A stretch of 64,000 nt of DNA. Origin: Pseudofabraea citricarpa (lineage: Eukaryota; Ascomycota; Leotiomycetes; Helotiales; Dermateaceae). Position numbers and translations under genes: made by a program. Shown in pieces: positions 21,401 through 32,501 of this stretch (the stretch's first letter is position 1; the number at the start of each line of letters is the position of its first letter). The stretch lies in NCBI GenBank assembly GCA_029641185.1, contig JAPWGK010000015.1:620001-684000 (forward strand), written 5' to 3'. The notes under the pieces are model-generated. The model searched no databases. It saw only the letters and a program-made list of their open reading frames with translations, and was not told the origin of the DNA.

Positions 21401-24193
21401 ACCTCGCAACCACCACTCAACAAAGCCGTCGGCATCTCCCCAACCAGAGGGTAAAATTAGATGTGTCATGGCGGCGAAAATGAGGTATCGTGAACAACCA
21501 CGGGGCGGATTCCACGGGAGGATTTGCAATGGCCGGGCAGTGGGCGGCGGACAGTGGGCAGTGGGCAGGATTCAATACACGATAACCGTCACGACACCCG
21601 TTAATTGCGGGGCAGGAATGAGGAAGGCTGAGGCAGAGGCGGAGAGGCGCTGACGTGCGAATAAAGGAATAAAGGGGGGGCCAGGTCGAGAAAGGCAAAA
21701 GGCGTCTAAAAGGCGTCTACGGTACGGACAGTACGGGATGTTGTGATCTATTCTTGTGACTTATGTATGAATCCTGTTGCCTGTATGTCATAATGAGTGA
21801 GAGAGCGAGTGAGCGAGAGCCAAAGAAGTGTCCTCCGACTGTGTTACTCGGGAGTCTCCCAGGAGATTAGCATTTCAGGCACAGGTGAGTACGGTAGAAG
21901 GTACAGGAACATGTACATGTACAGGCAGGTACAGGCAGAAGAGCAGAGCGGTTGTCAGGGCCAGCGGCTATTATTTGTTGTTGTTGTTTTAGCTGAGGTG
22001 TTGTGGTGGTTATGGTGGTGGTGGTGAGAGATGATATGCTGCTGCTGCCGATCTGGTTTGGGGTGTTGGCATATCAAAGTGCTCGTGCCCTCGAGCCCAG
22101 CCTGGTCCAAAGCAGCCAGAGCCAGACAGAGCCAGACACCAGAGCAGAAAACAGCCAGAGCAGCCAAAGCCAAGGTTGTCGACGGCCACGACTGCAAGCA
22201 GAAGCAGTCAAGCGTGTTATGCACAACGAGGGAGGTACGGAGCCCGCTACAGCAGACATGCCTGCTTGCATTGCATAAGATTACACCAGACAGACAGCCC
22301 GCGCGCTAAAGTGGCAGCACAGGACAACCCCATCGCCCACCTCTGATTGGCTGTGTGCCAGCCTGCTCCTTGCTGTGCCCTTTAACCGGAATTGAGACAG
22401 ACGCTGCTTTTACATAACGCAGGGGAGGCTGCTTGACCGCTCCAGCACGCTTCAACGCCAGCACCCAAAAGAGCCCACTCGACACCTCAGGACTCAAGAC
22501 AACTCTTTGTCCACAGGGATGTTTTTACCGGCTCTTGCGTTGCCTTCAGGGCTTAAAGCGCCCCACTTCCTTGCTGTAGCACTGTAGTCTTGCGCTGTAG
22601 CAGCCGAAAGGCTCTCCTAACTCGCCCTACACCACCCCCCTCCACTTCCCCCGAAATCATCCAATCCTGACCTGGTCTGCCCGAGAGAGAGAGAGAGTTG
22701 AGAGGACTCACTCAGAGAGTGGCTGACCCATCCTCGTCCTCGTCCATCCTCGTCCATCCTCATCCCCCCCCCTGCCAGTCCACCCACCCAGCCTGCCAGC
22801 CTGCCTCGCTGCCACTAGCCCGATTCCATCTGCTTCTGCTACCCTTCTTCTCTGTTGTTCGTCTTCCATCACCTCTTCAACTCATCAAACCACGTATGAT
22901 CACGAACCTACACCGCGCTGTGCTCCCCCCCCACCTAACCCCATCCTCCTCCTTCTTCTTCTCTACACTTCCGCCTCCCTTCAATCATCTACAACTACGA
23001 CCCTCTTCACTTCATCCCAAACCTCAAAGCAATTCAAGCCAAATCCCGTCGAGCCCGATCCTCGCCTCTTTGAGTTCTGCGTCATAGCAAAGCATCTAAG
23101 CAAGCAACGAGTTGCTCTCCCCAGCAACAACATTCCAATACATCACCCCCCCGAGCTCCTGCAAACCTCCCACAGGTCCTCGACTCCTGTCTCCGAAACC
23201 ACTACTACAAATTACTTTAATATACAACCCTCCGCTTCGTCCACCTATCTCTCCATCCTCAGCTTCCTTGTTGACCGAACGGCTATCATTCCTCGACCAC
23301 AACAAAGGACAAGGCAGCCGAAGAGTCATCTCTTCGACTCTTTGATCCATCGAGCCACCATCATACTTCACATGATTTCCGCACCTTCAGCGAAAACCGA
23401 CTCAAGTTAGCCACCATCAGTTGTTGACCCGTCGTCACGATAACAGTGGAGCTCTCGCCAGGAGACTCCTCAGCCTAGCTCTCTAGAGAGCAATTGTGAC
23501 TCACTCCTACAACCACGACCAGCTATCATCTACTCGACGATAGCCACTCCAATCCAGCCCAATTGATCTCCTTTGGTTGATCTGAATTGTCCCCGGCTCG
23601 ATCCGCTCATAAATCGATCCTCCTTCCTCTTCGACACCTAAGCAATACGTTTATTCGTACTGTTTGAGATCTCTAGACCTCAACCATTCGTTCTCACACA
23701 CTCACACCGACTCCCATGTCAACATAACGACCCTTTCTTTGCTACTGGACATTCGTCCCCCACCTGTTTACGACCCACCAATCACATTTCTTTTGTAAAG
23801 CGAATTCAATACCCATCAATGAGCCTCTGAACCACTACGATACACGGAGTTTTCGACAGTTATTCTTTTTATTACGGCGGTTGGAATATCTATATAGCGT
23901 TGCCTCTTTTGTTACTCGACATTTTCCCCCTCTCGAAGCTCTCCCGAGCTTCAACTCGCTCCAAGACCTCATCTAGAGCTTCAGCTCTGTGTGCCACTAC
24001 AATTGTTTAGAGAAGACAAAAGCAATCTTCCTTGTTCTGCTCAATCAATCAATCGCCTTCCAGCCTCAAAAACACTTTCGGTTGTACATTACTACGCAGC
24101 GACTGTTGACTTCACGGTATCATTTTTTAATCAAATCAACTCTTCTTGAAAACCACAACTTCTCGATCTAAACACCACCCCACTCACATCACA
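18454..24193. other. 5.7-kb gene-free region, UTR4 to kinase
   Basis: No supported protein gene. The left two thirds is mixed-composition sequence with G/A- and GGT-rich tracts (for example 22000-22030). From about 22690 to 24190 the plus strand is strongly pyrimidine-rich (CCCCCC, CCTCCTCC and TCTTC runs), which resembles a very long 5' leader for the kinase at 24194. Several ATGs with open frames (for instance 22698-23087) lie in it and would be upstream ORFs if the leader is transcribed. UTR4 and the kinase are divergent, so both promoters must lie here. Confidence 0.6.
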
Positions 24194-26122
24194 ATGGAAT
24201 GCATGAAGGATACCTTCTACGATGGCGTCGTCCTTGACGGACGATTTGAAACCATTTCCCCGCTGAACCATGGCTCCTTCGGCATGGTCTTCATGGCCAA
24301 AGATCTAACCACCGGAGATCTTGTTGCCGTCAAGTGCCTCATCAAAAAGTCAGCGACCAATGATTCAGATCCCGCCTTTGCCTTCGCCGTCGACGAGCGA
24401 TCTGAGGAACTGGCCTGCCACGCACGCCTTGGTTCCCACGCGAACATCGTCAATCTCATCCATTCCTTCGAGACCGAAGCTCACATCTACATCGTTCTCG
24501 AATTCTGTTCCCAGGGTGATCTGTACGAAGCCATTCGAACAGGCACTGGTCCTCTGGAAACTGAACACGTTCGTCAATTCATGCTTCAGCTTGTCGATGC
24601 TGTCATCTACATTCACAGCAAAGGCATGGCCCACCGAGACATCAAGCCCGAAAACATCTTCCTCACTCAGGATGGAGAGATGAAGCTTGGTGACTTTGGT
24701 TTGGCATCTTCCGAAGACTGGACCTACGAGACCAATGTCGGCAGTGACCGTTATATGGCGCCTGAGCAGTATGACTCTGACGGCAACGGTTACTCACCCA
24801 AGGAAACCGACATCTGGGCAATCGGTATCTGTCTTTTGAACATTCTCTTCTCTCGCAACCCATTCATCACACCAACCGAGACCGACCCTCTCTTCTTGGA
24901 TTTCTCTCGAGACAAGCAATCTTTATTCGATGTCTTTCCCAACATGTCTCAGGATACATACGAAGTCATCGCCCAATGCATGAGCTTGGATCCCAGCAAG
25001 CGTTCTCTGTCTGGTGCCCGTGAGGCTCTCGAGCGTGTTGTCAGCTTCACCACTGACGACGAGTCTTTGGATGACTTCTGCGCTAACGAGAAGCCCGTCA
25101 TGGCCAGTGCCAACCGCGAGCCACTTCGCACCCCCTCCATTCAAAGCCCTCAGGTCGACCAAGGATCATTCCCATGGGCAAAGGCATTGCACACCAGCCC
25201 TCCCCACAACCTCCGCCAGTTGTCATCCATTACCGACGAGAGCTATTCTGAGGACCTCTTCCCGAGTTCTGAGGAGAGCAACAATGATTGGTTCTCTGCT
25301 GGTGAGCAGACCCCATCGATGGCATCATTCATGGGAGCTTCCTCCTTTGGAACCTCCTTCAAGTCCATGGCTATTCGACGACCAAACAAGGCTGGACCTC
25401 CTCGTGCTACGCTTACACCCATCTCGGGTTCATTGCCAATTGCCATGTCTAGACCAAAGCCCCTTCCGTCTATGTCTTCCATGTTTGGCAAGAAACAAGA
25501 TGGCATGGCCAAGAGCTGGAGTGATCTTTGGGAGGAAGAGGAAGAAGAGGAGGAGGCTGAGAAGCAGCTCAAGGCTCGTCAAATGAACAACGCACGAACC
25601 TGGAGCCACGAGAGCACTGCTGAGGAGGTGGAAGTTGTCCGCAAGGGCTTGTCGGAGCCGAAGAGTCTTTCTTTTGTTAACGTGGCGAAATTGAACACCG
25701 AGGCTGGCACAACCTCAGTCAATGATATCGATGAGGATTTGGTCGCGGATGGTTTCTTCTTTCATGATCCCAAGCCGGTCGAAACCAAACAGCCAACATC
25801 CCCTCGTTATTCACCCCCGTCCAAGCGTACCACTTTCGATAAGTGGGCCGTACTTGGACAGCGAAGACGTGCATACACTGGCGCATCGGAGTCAGAGAAG
25901 TCCCCAGATTTGTTCAAGGGACGACGAAATGTTGGATTAGGATTTGCCGGATTCGGGGCATCTGTTTGGGATAGTAAAGCAAACACTGTTAAAGATACGG
26001 TTGGCAAAGGTTGCCCATGGGCAAGGGATACAAAGGTTAAGGCCCGAGATCAGGAGAACCGTAAGGGTAAAGATCTCGGTGACCTTGAGTGGGTTGGGGG
26101 CTGGCAGGCTTTCCACTTGTAG
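24194..26122 (+). CDS. Ser/Thr protein kinase, Ksp1/Ran1(Pat1) type
   Basis: Single exon, 642 residues. The kinase domain spans about residues 15-290: Gly loop HGSFGMV, catalytic VAVK (Lys47), HRDIKPEN with Asp149, DFGLA with Asp167, and activation segment end MAPEQYDSD. This order and the segment around CSQGDLYEAI are typical of the fungal Ksp1/Ran1 group, which restrains meiosis, filamentation or autophagy in response to nutrients (TORC1/PKA linked in yeast). The remaining 350 residues are low-complexity, Ser/Pro-rich, with an acidic run of eight Glu (about 465-472), and a conserved-looking C-terminus ending in Trp-rich LEWVGGWQAFHL. The start is the first ATG in a strong context (CACAATGG); the frame is open 48 nt further up but has no ATG there. 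The upstream region suggests an unusually long leader. Confidence 0.9.
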   Translation: MECMKDTFYDGVVLDGRFETISPLNHGSFGMVFMAKDLTTGDLVAVKCLIKKSATNDSDPAFAFAVDERSEELACHARLGSHANIVNLIHSFETEAHIYIVLEFCSQGDLYEAIRTGTGPLETEHVRQFMLQLVDAVIYIHSKGMAHRDIKPENIFLTQDGEMKLGDFGLASSEDWTYETNVGSDRYMAPEQYDSDGNGYSPKETDIWAIGICLLNILFSRNPFITPTETDPLFLDFSRDKQSLFDVFPNMSQDTYEVIAQCMSLDPSKRSLSGAREALERVVSFTTDDESLDDFCANEKPVMASANREPLRTPSIQSPQVDQGSFPWAKALHTSPPHNLRQLSSITDESYSEDLFPSSEESNNDWFSAGEQTPSMASFMGASSFGTSFKSMAIRRPNKAGPPRATLTPISGSLPIAMSRPKPLPSMSSMFGKKQDGMAKSWSDLWEEEEEEEEAEKQLKARQMNNARTWSHESTAEEVEVVRKGLSEPKSLSFVNVAKLNTEAGTTSVNDIDEDLVADGFFFHDPKPVETKQPTSPRYSPPSKRTTFDKWAVLGQRRRAYTGASESEKSPDLFKGRRNVGLGFAGFGASVWDSKANTVKDTVGKGCPWARDTKVKARDQENRKGKDLGDLEWVGGWQAFHL

Positions 26123-26683
26123 TCTAGCATTCTTTCTTTCTTCACTCTACATGGCTGCTGCATCTCTAGGGACGTTTCTGATATTGATATCATGACGCAC
26201 CAGAGGTCGTATGGCAGAATGGGAGACGGAATTTAGCTGAGGCTCGCTTTTCTGTGTATTAGATATATCCTCGGACTTTTAAATACCAGAGAATTACCCA
26301 CTCTACAAATTGTTTTACTTGCAGTGTTACTGAGAAAAAAATAACATGAATAAATCAACCCCTGAATCTTCGGCCTCCGTTACCGAGGCGTGGGGTAGCT
26401 AAGCGGATGCGGGGCGATATATAAATCCGGCTCACGACGACATATAGACCTTCACTAATACTCACTATCTAAGACTACTCTAACACTTGGGGCATTCTAG
26501 CTCGTACTCACTTGATCCTGGAACTCAATTCCTTCCAACGCCGCATCTGTCCCAACTAAGCTGACTAGAAGACCCCAAGAACCTCTCTCCCAAGACCTGG
26601 GCGGAACTGGCGGGTACCCAAACGAAGCTTAAAGTCAAGTCGAGTAGTACAGCAAAACAACCGAGGAAGAACATATAACTAGT
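26123..26683. other. intergenic, kinase to SDR
   Basis: Ordinary intergenic DNA, 3' end of the kinase and promoter of the dehydrogenase. No RNA gene or repeat recognised. Confidence 0.6.
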
Positions 26684-28073
26684 ATGACGTCTAATTCCGA
26701 GTTTGGGGCTTCAACGACAGCTGGTGAGGCTGCTCGTGCTCTGGGGGAGGAGATCCGGGGACGTGTTGGTTAGTCCTTTTCTGGTTATCTTCCTTTGTCT
26801 TTTTGCTTTATCCCCCCTCTGTCCGACACGCGTGCATGCAGTTCCCTCCCCGGGAGAAAAGAGAAAGAAGGGGTGTACGCTTTTGACACTATCTGAATCT
26901 TGCATCTCTAGTCCTCATCACGGGCGTCGGGCCCAACGGCCTCGGATCAGCTCTGGCCCTCGCCCTGTCGGCGCATGAGCCAGCTCTATTGATTCTCGCG
27001 TCCCGGACGCTCTCTAAAGTGCAAGCCATTGCCCGCTCGCTGCCCCCCTCGGTGGCCGTCAAGTGCATCCTGCTGGATCTCGAAGAGCTGAACAGCGTGC
27101 GGGTCGCCGCAGGGGAGATCCGGGACGTGCTTCGGGCGCAAGAGCCAGGGAAAAGGAAAATCCACGTCGTCGTCAATAACGCCGGCGTGAACCTCTCGGT
27201 CCCGAGAGTCACGAAGCAGGCTGTCGATGCCCAGATGGGCATCAATTATCTCGGGCCCTGGCTCCTCACGGCTCTCCTCGTTCGAGATGGCTCCTTGCTC
27301 GCTGCGAAGGATGGCGCTGCGAGGGTCGTTAATGTCACGTCTGAAGCGCATCGCATGGCGGGTGTGAAGTTTTCGGACCTGGGGGGTAAGGAGGACGAGG
27401 AGGAAGAGGAGATGAATGACGGGATGAGGCGCTACTTGAAGGAGAAGGGCTTCTTGAGAGATGATGGCGCCTATGAACCGTGGATCGCCTATGCGAGGTC
27501 CAAGACGGCGAATATCCTGTTTTCTGTCGCGCTGAATACGAGGGGCGTCAGGAGTTTGGCTGTTCATCCTGGCAGTATGTTTTTCTCTTCTTCTTCTTCT
27601 TCTTCTTCTTCTTCTTCTTTATATTTTCCTTTTAACTGTATTGGTGCTGACAAAACAGATATCTGGACCGAGCTAGCTCGCGATATGGATGCCACGGCCA
27701 TGAGACCCTTCGCCTCTGCCAAACCAGAAGATCTGAAGACGCTTGAGCAGGGTGCTGCGACGATGGTCGTTGCGGGGTTTGATCCGAATCTTGCTTGTAC
27801 GTCTTCCTTTCTCCTTTCTCTTTAGGCCTTTTGTGGCTGTAATCTGGAGAGGGATTTTTGAACGAGATTAACTGGGAGAGATTAGACGACAAGGGCATCT
27901 ATCTCGAAGATTGCCAATTCCGGTGGCCCAAGAGGTGGGCTACTGATCCGCAGAAGGCTGAGAGGCTCTGGAGGCTCAGTGAGGACTTGGTGGGGGACAA
28001 ATTTGACTTTAACTTCAAGTCGGAGAACCGTGATAATGCCGGAGGGAAGCAAAATGGGAAGAGTAGGTTGTGA
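26684..28073 (+). CDS. short-chain dehydrogenase/reductase
   Basis: Four exons (26684-26768, 26912-27574, 27659-27796, 27886-28073) give 357 residues. Rossmann-fold features are VLITGVGPNGLGSALA (a TGxxxGxG cofactor loop, completed across the first splice), VNNAGVN, and the active-site Ser in VNVTSEAHR with YARSK (YxxxK). The C-terminus LEDCQFRWP is typical of fungal retinol-dehydrogenase/WWOX-like SDRs. The acceptor of the last intron is placed at TTAG (27885) because it gives NLAYDKGIYLEDCQ. The second intron (27575-27658) carries a TTC run and is 84 nt with no in-frame stop, so its retention would only insert Ser-rich sequence. The substrate is unknown; the second SDR at 42172 is of the same broad type but not a recent copy. 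Confidence 0.87.
27586..27619 (+). repeat. (TTC)n tract inside an SDR intron
   Basis: About eleven CTT/TTC units in the pyrimidine-rich part of the second intron of the dehydrogenase. Confidence 0.9.
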
Positions 28074-28486
28074 ATGACTGGCTATAAGTGGAGTTGTTGG
28101 GTTTTATGAATGGATGACAAAAAGTAAGTATGCTGGTAGGAAAATTGTTGACTTGGAAGTAAGTAGTGAGTGGATAGGAGAGGCATTTGGTTGTACATTA
28201 TATTTTATTGTCTTTGTCGTTTTTATAAGCATTTTATGATTGATGTTCTTGTTTACATTTACTATAGCATGAGATAAGGCGAGGTGAGGTGAGGGTCTCA
28301 TTCAATTACCAAAGTGGGTTTTGATCTTTGGCTTCCTTATAGGTATAGTTTCAGCTACCGCTGCAACCTTCCGTTACCTTCTTTCTTCTAAGTGCAAGTG
28401 CATATACACACTATCAGATTAGAGCTTCTGCTCTGTTACTCGCTTGTGCTTCCTTTCTTTCTTTCTTCCACCAACTTTCTATTTCG
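28074..28486. other. intergenic, SDR 3' region
   Basis: No gene. AT-rich 3' flank passing into the repeat array. Includes short CTTT tracts (28455-28470). Confidence 0.5.
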
Positions 28487-29197
28487 TTTCGTTGCGTTAC
28501 GGACCTACAGGGGTACGCTCCCTTCTTTTTTCCTCTGTAGGCAGTACTAGCTGTTAATCACTATTTCGTTGCGTTACGGACCATACCGTGAAAACTTCCA
28601 TCCGAGTACACAGCATCAGCAGCATTTACTTCATTTCGTTGCGTTACGGACTTGAGTGAATATGCTCTGGTTCTCTTACTCCCTCTCCCTCCTTATACCC
28701 TCGCCCTCACTTTGCCAGATGTTTTGTTGCGTTACGGACTCAGATCCACTTCCTACTATACTCTCTGTGGCTTGGACTTCTATTTCGTTGCGTTACGGAC
28801 CTGGACAAGGCTATGCAGCCTAATAATAAATAAGATATCCTTGGGCTAGGCTGGTGGTGGTGAGGTTTCGTTGCGTTACGGACCTGATTCACTTCCTCCC
28901 ATCTTCTAAATACTTACTACCTATACCTTCCTTGCCCAGCTTGGACTTCTGATTCGTTGCATTACGGACCTCAGCAAGGCTATATACACCCTGACAGTAG
29001 ATATTCTTAGGCTGGTAGTGGTAGTAAGATTCCGTTGCGTTACGGACTTATTCACCTGCTGTCACTTATGCTATCTATCCTCTGTGAATACTACCAGCCA
29101 GGACTTTTAATTCGTTGCGTTACGGACCCAGGCAAGGCTGATGATAGTTTTAGGTTGGGCTAGGCTGGTGGTGATAAGATTTCGTTGCGTTACGGAC
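28487..29197 (+). repeat. array of ten 18-bp repeats with alternating spacers
   Basis: The core TTTCGTTGCGTTACGGAC occurs at 28487, 28564, 28634, 28722, 28783, 28866, 28952, 29030, 29110 and 29180, exact or with one or two changes. Start-to-start distances are 61-88 bp. From the fourth copy onward the spacers alternate: type A begins with an (A)CAAGGCT phrase and ends GGCTGGTGGTG(a), type B has ATTCACTTCCT near its start and TTGGACTTCT near its end. The true unit is therefore a dimer of about 145-165 bp. A tenth spacer of type A follows the last core (29203-29213). This is a diverged minisatellite-like array; the host is eukaryotic and no cas genes exist, so it is not CRISPR. Confidence 0.9.
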
Positions 29198-30010
29198 TGA
29201 GACAAGGCTGGGGGTTTATTATAAGCTGGTACCTAGTCAGTTAAGTAAAGCTCCAAGTTCGTTGAAGTAGTCCTTATTGATTAGGTAGTTAATTATTATG
29301 TTCACATGAGTCATGCGGGATTTTGTTTCCCAGAGCTGGAATCAAAATATGTGGTACTTTTTATCTAGATTCTGAAGATTTCCTATCTCTGTTACATGGA
29401 TGGGTGGCTTTTGTGCATTGAAGAACAATGCTTCTTATCATGTGAAATAGCCTCTTTTGGCTTTGGATAGAAGAATTTCTAACTTCTAGCGTGGCAGCTT
29501 CTTCTTTGGCTTAGTAATAACAAGTGTGCAGGTTGAGAATTCAGTGTAATCTGCAGGTTTTCAGAAGTAGTTGGCATGAATATAATAGTCTAACAAAAGC
29601 GTACACTCCTAATTAATACTTGAATCTTCATTACTTTTACCTGTATGCTAGACGAATTTCTAAGGAGTAATCGGGAGATACATGAACCACCTGATATCCA
29701 CCTTATTATCAGCTGGAAACTGTCAGAGTATATATTCTTAATTCTGAATATACTCTAATAAGATAGTTACTTGTGGATCAAGTGAAAGTAGATGAGAGAA
29801 AAAGGGGTAGCGAAAAAGACATAAGCGAACAAAAGAAGTGGCTAACCTAACCGACTGCCGGACCCGCTTTCTATTTCTCCAGCAAAGAAAACAAAGATTC
29901 TGTTTGCGCTAGTCAAAAAAGAATTTTCTCCAGCCCAAATTATCACAATCATTCATCGCTGTGTTATTTATTGGATGTAAATAGAAGAACTAAAAAAGCA
30001 AAAGAATTTT
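29198..30010. other. intergenic between repeat array and tRNA
   Basis: No open frame of note. Moderately AT-rich. Confidence 0.5.
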
Positions 30011-30106
30011 TCCGAACCGGGGAATTGAACCCCGATCTCCCGCGAACTTTTCATGTCACAAAGGACGGTTGAAAAGCGGAAATGCTAACCATTACACCAG
30101 TCCGGA
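30011..30106 (-). tRNA. tRNA-Glu (UUC) with a 25-nt intron
   Basis: On the minus strand, TCCGGAC pairs with GTTCGGA to close a seven-base-pair acceptor stem (one G-U). The D arm TGGTGTAATGGTTAGCA, the CCGC/GCGG anticodon stem, and the T arm GGGGTTCAATTCCCC are intact. The anticodon loop reads T-T-TTC-A, then about 25 nt of intron after position 37, then C. The intron contains GAAAA, which can pair with the TTTTC around the anticodon, as in typical fungal tRNA introns. The gene appears functional although it borders AT-saturated DNA. Confidence 0.93.
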
Positions 30107-31540
30107 TTGGCTGTTGTTTTATTAATCTTTTACGTATTTGGGTATATATACCCAGGGAGTTTCTAGTATTATGGTGTACTACTAGTGGTCTGCTAAATTT
30201 ACTTCACATGTGGAAAAGAAAATTTCCCTTTCTTACAAAGAATTAATCTTCATTTATATTTGTAGTATCTGATATATAAAAACTATTCTTTTATAAATTA
30301 TTAAAAGTATATTTTCACAAGTATATACTATAAATAATAATATACTTGGCGTACGTATATTAACTAAATATAATATATTATCTATAATATAATCGCGATT
30401 AGATTTTAGGGCTAAGAACTTCTTTATAGCATGTATATACTTATTAGATCTAATTTATATTTAATATACTTTTTATATTATAAGATATATACTTTAAAGT
30501 TTAATTATACTTTTTAAATAAAATTATACTTATTTTAAGTAGTTACTAATATTAAAAAGCTAGAGTTAACTTATTCTTTATATTTAGATAAAAGTTTAAT
30601 AGGAAATATTACCTCTTAGTCTTATTATATTCTAAGAGTTACTTAAATACTTATAAAGTAAGCTTAGCTTATAACCTTAAAATATTATATATTAAATATA
30701 AAAGAAGTTACTACTAAGAGAGATTAAAGCTATAAGGCTAATAAATTTTATATATTAATATATATTTATTCTAGTACCTTATATAATTAGTATTTCTTAA
30801 ATTATACTTAAAAAAATATTTATTTATTAGAGATATAAATTATCGCTCCTTAAGATTTATTCGTATTAAACCTTATAATTATAATCCTTTAAGATTACTT
30901 GTATTAGTTTAAACTTTCTTTTATATATATTTTCTATTTAATATATTATTAGTTATAAAGTAGCTAAATAAAACTAAAAATTAAAAATAAGTTTTCTTTT
31001 TCTAAAACTTATTTATTTAAGAAATTATATTATTACCTATTAAGTTAGTTAATAAAAGTAGATATTATAAATAATTAGATAAAACTAAAGTATTATTTAA
31101 TATCTTATAGCTTAGTTAATAAAAGTAAAATTATTATTATTATATTATTAAATAAACCTATTAATTAAATAATTTATTTGATTATAAAATGAATATTTAT
31201 TAATTATATAAACCTTAGGTTATCGAGACTAAGTTAGAATTTCTTAGTATTTAATTTTTTATTAACCTACTAACTTGCTTTTATTTTCTTTTGTGTATAT
31301 ACGAATAAAATAAATCGCCTAGGCCGAAGCGGGAAATTAAATTATATACCAAAGCTATAATATAAGGTTATAATATTTGGTTCAAAAATAAACCCTTATC
31401 TCGCTTTTTGGATAAGGTCTATTTTGTTAACCAAAGAGGCTACTAGTAATAGTAGAGAAGTCAACTTAATAGGGAGTTAGTTCTAATCCTTTATCTAATA
31501 ATATTAGTTCAACAGATACGTGGGGTTGGAGTCAGTACGT
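30107..31540. repeat. AT-saturated block, RIP-like
   Basis: Long runs of A/T with abundant TA steps and very few C or G from about 30230 to 31330, with stops in every frame. It looks like a transposon eroded by repeat-induced point mutation until unrecognisable. A small island of higher G+C marks its right edge at about 31500. Confidence 0.8.
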
Positions 31541-32501
31541 GAGTAATCTGGCCACTTGTCTCGGTTTCCCATTCGGCCTAGCTCTCTAGAGACTGTTGAT
31601 TTCGATGCATTGAAAAAGGGTTACCTTCCTAGCTTGCCAATCATATGCGTCCAACCGATCGCTTCCTTGGCGAATTTGTGTACGGAACGTACTGGACACA
31701 CCGAGACCCTGGTGGCCAGATACGGCTCTAACCAGGAAATAAAAGTAAACGGAGCCTGGGTGTTCTCTAACCTTGATTAAAGACTGTTAAAACCACCAAG
31801 CTCATATGATCACCGGAATCGAGGAGCACAAACCGCAATGCGCGAGCCCGAAATTTCCGAGCTAGTAGCAGATAACCCCTTCATCCAGCAGAGACACAGC
31901 TCCTATGGTTGTTGGTTCGAAACAGACAGCACGTGTCGAGTCTTTTCATCAAGCAGCAATTTCCGAGCAAATCCTGGTCTACTTACGTTTTGCATCTTAC
32001 TATGTTCACAAATTCTGCCATCAACGTTGATCTCTTGCTTTTTGGGACATGCTATGAAAGCACCTGGTTGTGTGATGATTGCGCAAAGATGGCTCTACGC
32101 ATTGTTTTCTCGATCTGGTGGTTGGCAACTAAAATATAAAATCAATCGGGCTTTTTGCGCGCCAATTTTACGAAGGACCCCACTTCCTGGCAATCAGTAG
32201 CTTTAACTGTTCATGTGGGATGTCACGAAGAGGTATATGAATGGGGTGCTGCTGCTGTGGATATCTTTGCAAGCTTCGCCCAGCACGCTCGTTTCTTCCT
32301 CGCTACTAACGAAGGGTCTTTGTATCGACACGATTTGTTATTTGTTTTCCTCGATTTTTCTTTTTAATTGGGTGCAATGGCCATCTGCTGGTGTTCAATG
32401 TGAATATCGGTTTAGAAAATTGACTGGCCGAGAAAGGTCTTTGTTTCCTGCTTTAGCTCCATCGATAGGACCAACTGCACGATCGAGGTCGCATATTTCT
32501 G
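31541..32501. other. intergenic between AT block and PRP22
   Basis: GC content returns to normal. Open frames at 31556-31780 and 31838-32200 show no recognisable motif; they could be relics. No supported gene. Confidence 0.5.

Noticed and set aside
22698..23087. 129-codon open frame, Pro/Ser/Leu-rich
   Set aside because: Its content follows from the CT-rich leader composition; at most an upstream ORF.
28487..29197. Regularly spaced 18-bp repeats resembling a CRISPR array
   Set aside because: Eukaryotic context, spacers fall into two related families and are not unique, repeats vary, and no cas genes exist.
31838..32200. 120-codon open frame beside the AT block
   Set aside because: No motif; a second overlapping frame is of similar length; likely chance or an unrecognisable relic.
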